A stretch of 64,000 nt of DNA from JANXZS01 sp963797255 (GTDB taxonomy: Bacteria; Acidobacteriota; Terriglobia; Terriglobales; Acidobacteriaceae), in assembly GCA_963797255.1 (NCBI GenBank), contig CAWCOV010000018.1, positions 89,029 to 153,028 on the forward strand. The letters are read 5' to 3'. The position numbers were made by a program, and so were the translations under genes. This document shows positions 63,847-64,000 of this stretch, in pieces (the stretch's first letter is position 1; each line of letters starts with the position of its first letter). A model generated the notes under the pieces. The model had not been told where the DNA came from. It searched no databases and saw only the letters and a list, made by a program, of their open reading frames with translations.

Positions 63847-64000
63847 CAGCGCACCCGTCTCGTGTGGGGTTCATCGAGTCGTCCGGGCTGCGACCACGAC
63901 ACCGGAGTGGGTGGCTGCGAATCCTGCCCCAATACAGACCTGAGAACCGCGCTTCTCGTCACTTGACTCCCAATTTGTCGGCTAATCGGAACTTATTCAC
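63847..64000. other. Window end without gene
   Basis: The last 154 bases hold no supported feature; no terminator hairpin is obvious. Confidence 0.5.

Overview
The window reads as a chromosomal segment of an Acidobacteriota bacterium, most likely class Terriglobia (inferred from gene families, not from a search). Pointers are an acidobacterial-type VWFA protein, two membrane-anchored winged-helix regulators, a CRTAC1/ASPIC-UnbV protein paired with SCO, GH78 and DUF6259 glycosidase-like enzymes, many Tat or Sec exported proteins, and fairly high GC with dense short-spaced gene runs. There are no rRNA genes and I saw no CRISPR array; one tRNA (Asn, GTT) lies at 32.4 kb.

Region 0.1-32.2 kb is mostly housekeeping and envelope genes: VWFA protein, xylulokinase, orphan response regulators, a TMEM175-type channel, a methyltransferase, a frame-disrupted ZIP transporter, YchF, HtpX, a cytochrome c maturation cluster (CcmF, CcmH, a CcmI-like peptide and a membrane protein with a CcmI-like tail), a CYTH-like protein, DinB, a sugar porter, a CADD-type self-sacrificing p-aminobenzoate synthase candidate, UvrB, phosphoglycolate phosphatase, an orphan RND adaptor, a CorC/HlyC protein, and DppB- and DppC-type permeases that sit on opposite strands.

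Region 32.4-38.8 kb looks like a decayed integrative element next to tRNA-Asn. It holds a tyrosine integrase with two frameshifts and a stop, two small frameshifted genes, an N-terminally truncated DUF2167-type gene with its overlapping membrane partner, an intact exported S1C protease with a TPR-like C-terminal half, an intact serine recombinase with a res-like inverted repeat, and tail fragments of two other genes.

Region 38.8-64 kb is rich in secreted functions: GH78 alpha-L-rhamnosidase, IclR-type HTH peptide, YceI, carboxylesterase, SCO plus CRTAC1 operon, PQQ-type sugar dehydrogenase fused to cytochrome c, a DUF6259 glycosidase-like enzyme and a TAP-type peptidase. Two membrane-spanning winged-helix type regulators each face a divergent gene for an exported protein; one shared intergenic region has a perfect 16-bp palindrome. 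A complete 1441-bp IS (ISNCY/IS1202-like) with a 16-bp target duplication lies at 56.8-58.2 kb, and gene remnants (msrA tail, ATPase-type fragment, Tat leader) plus a pair of diverged hairpin-forming repeats mark this half as recombining.
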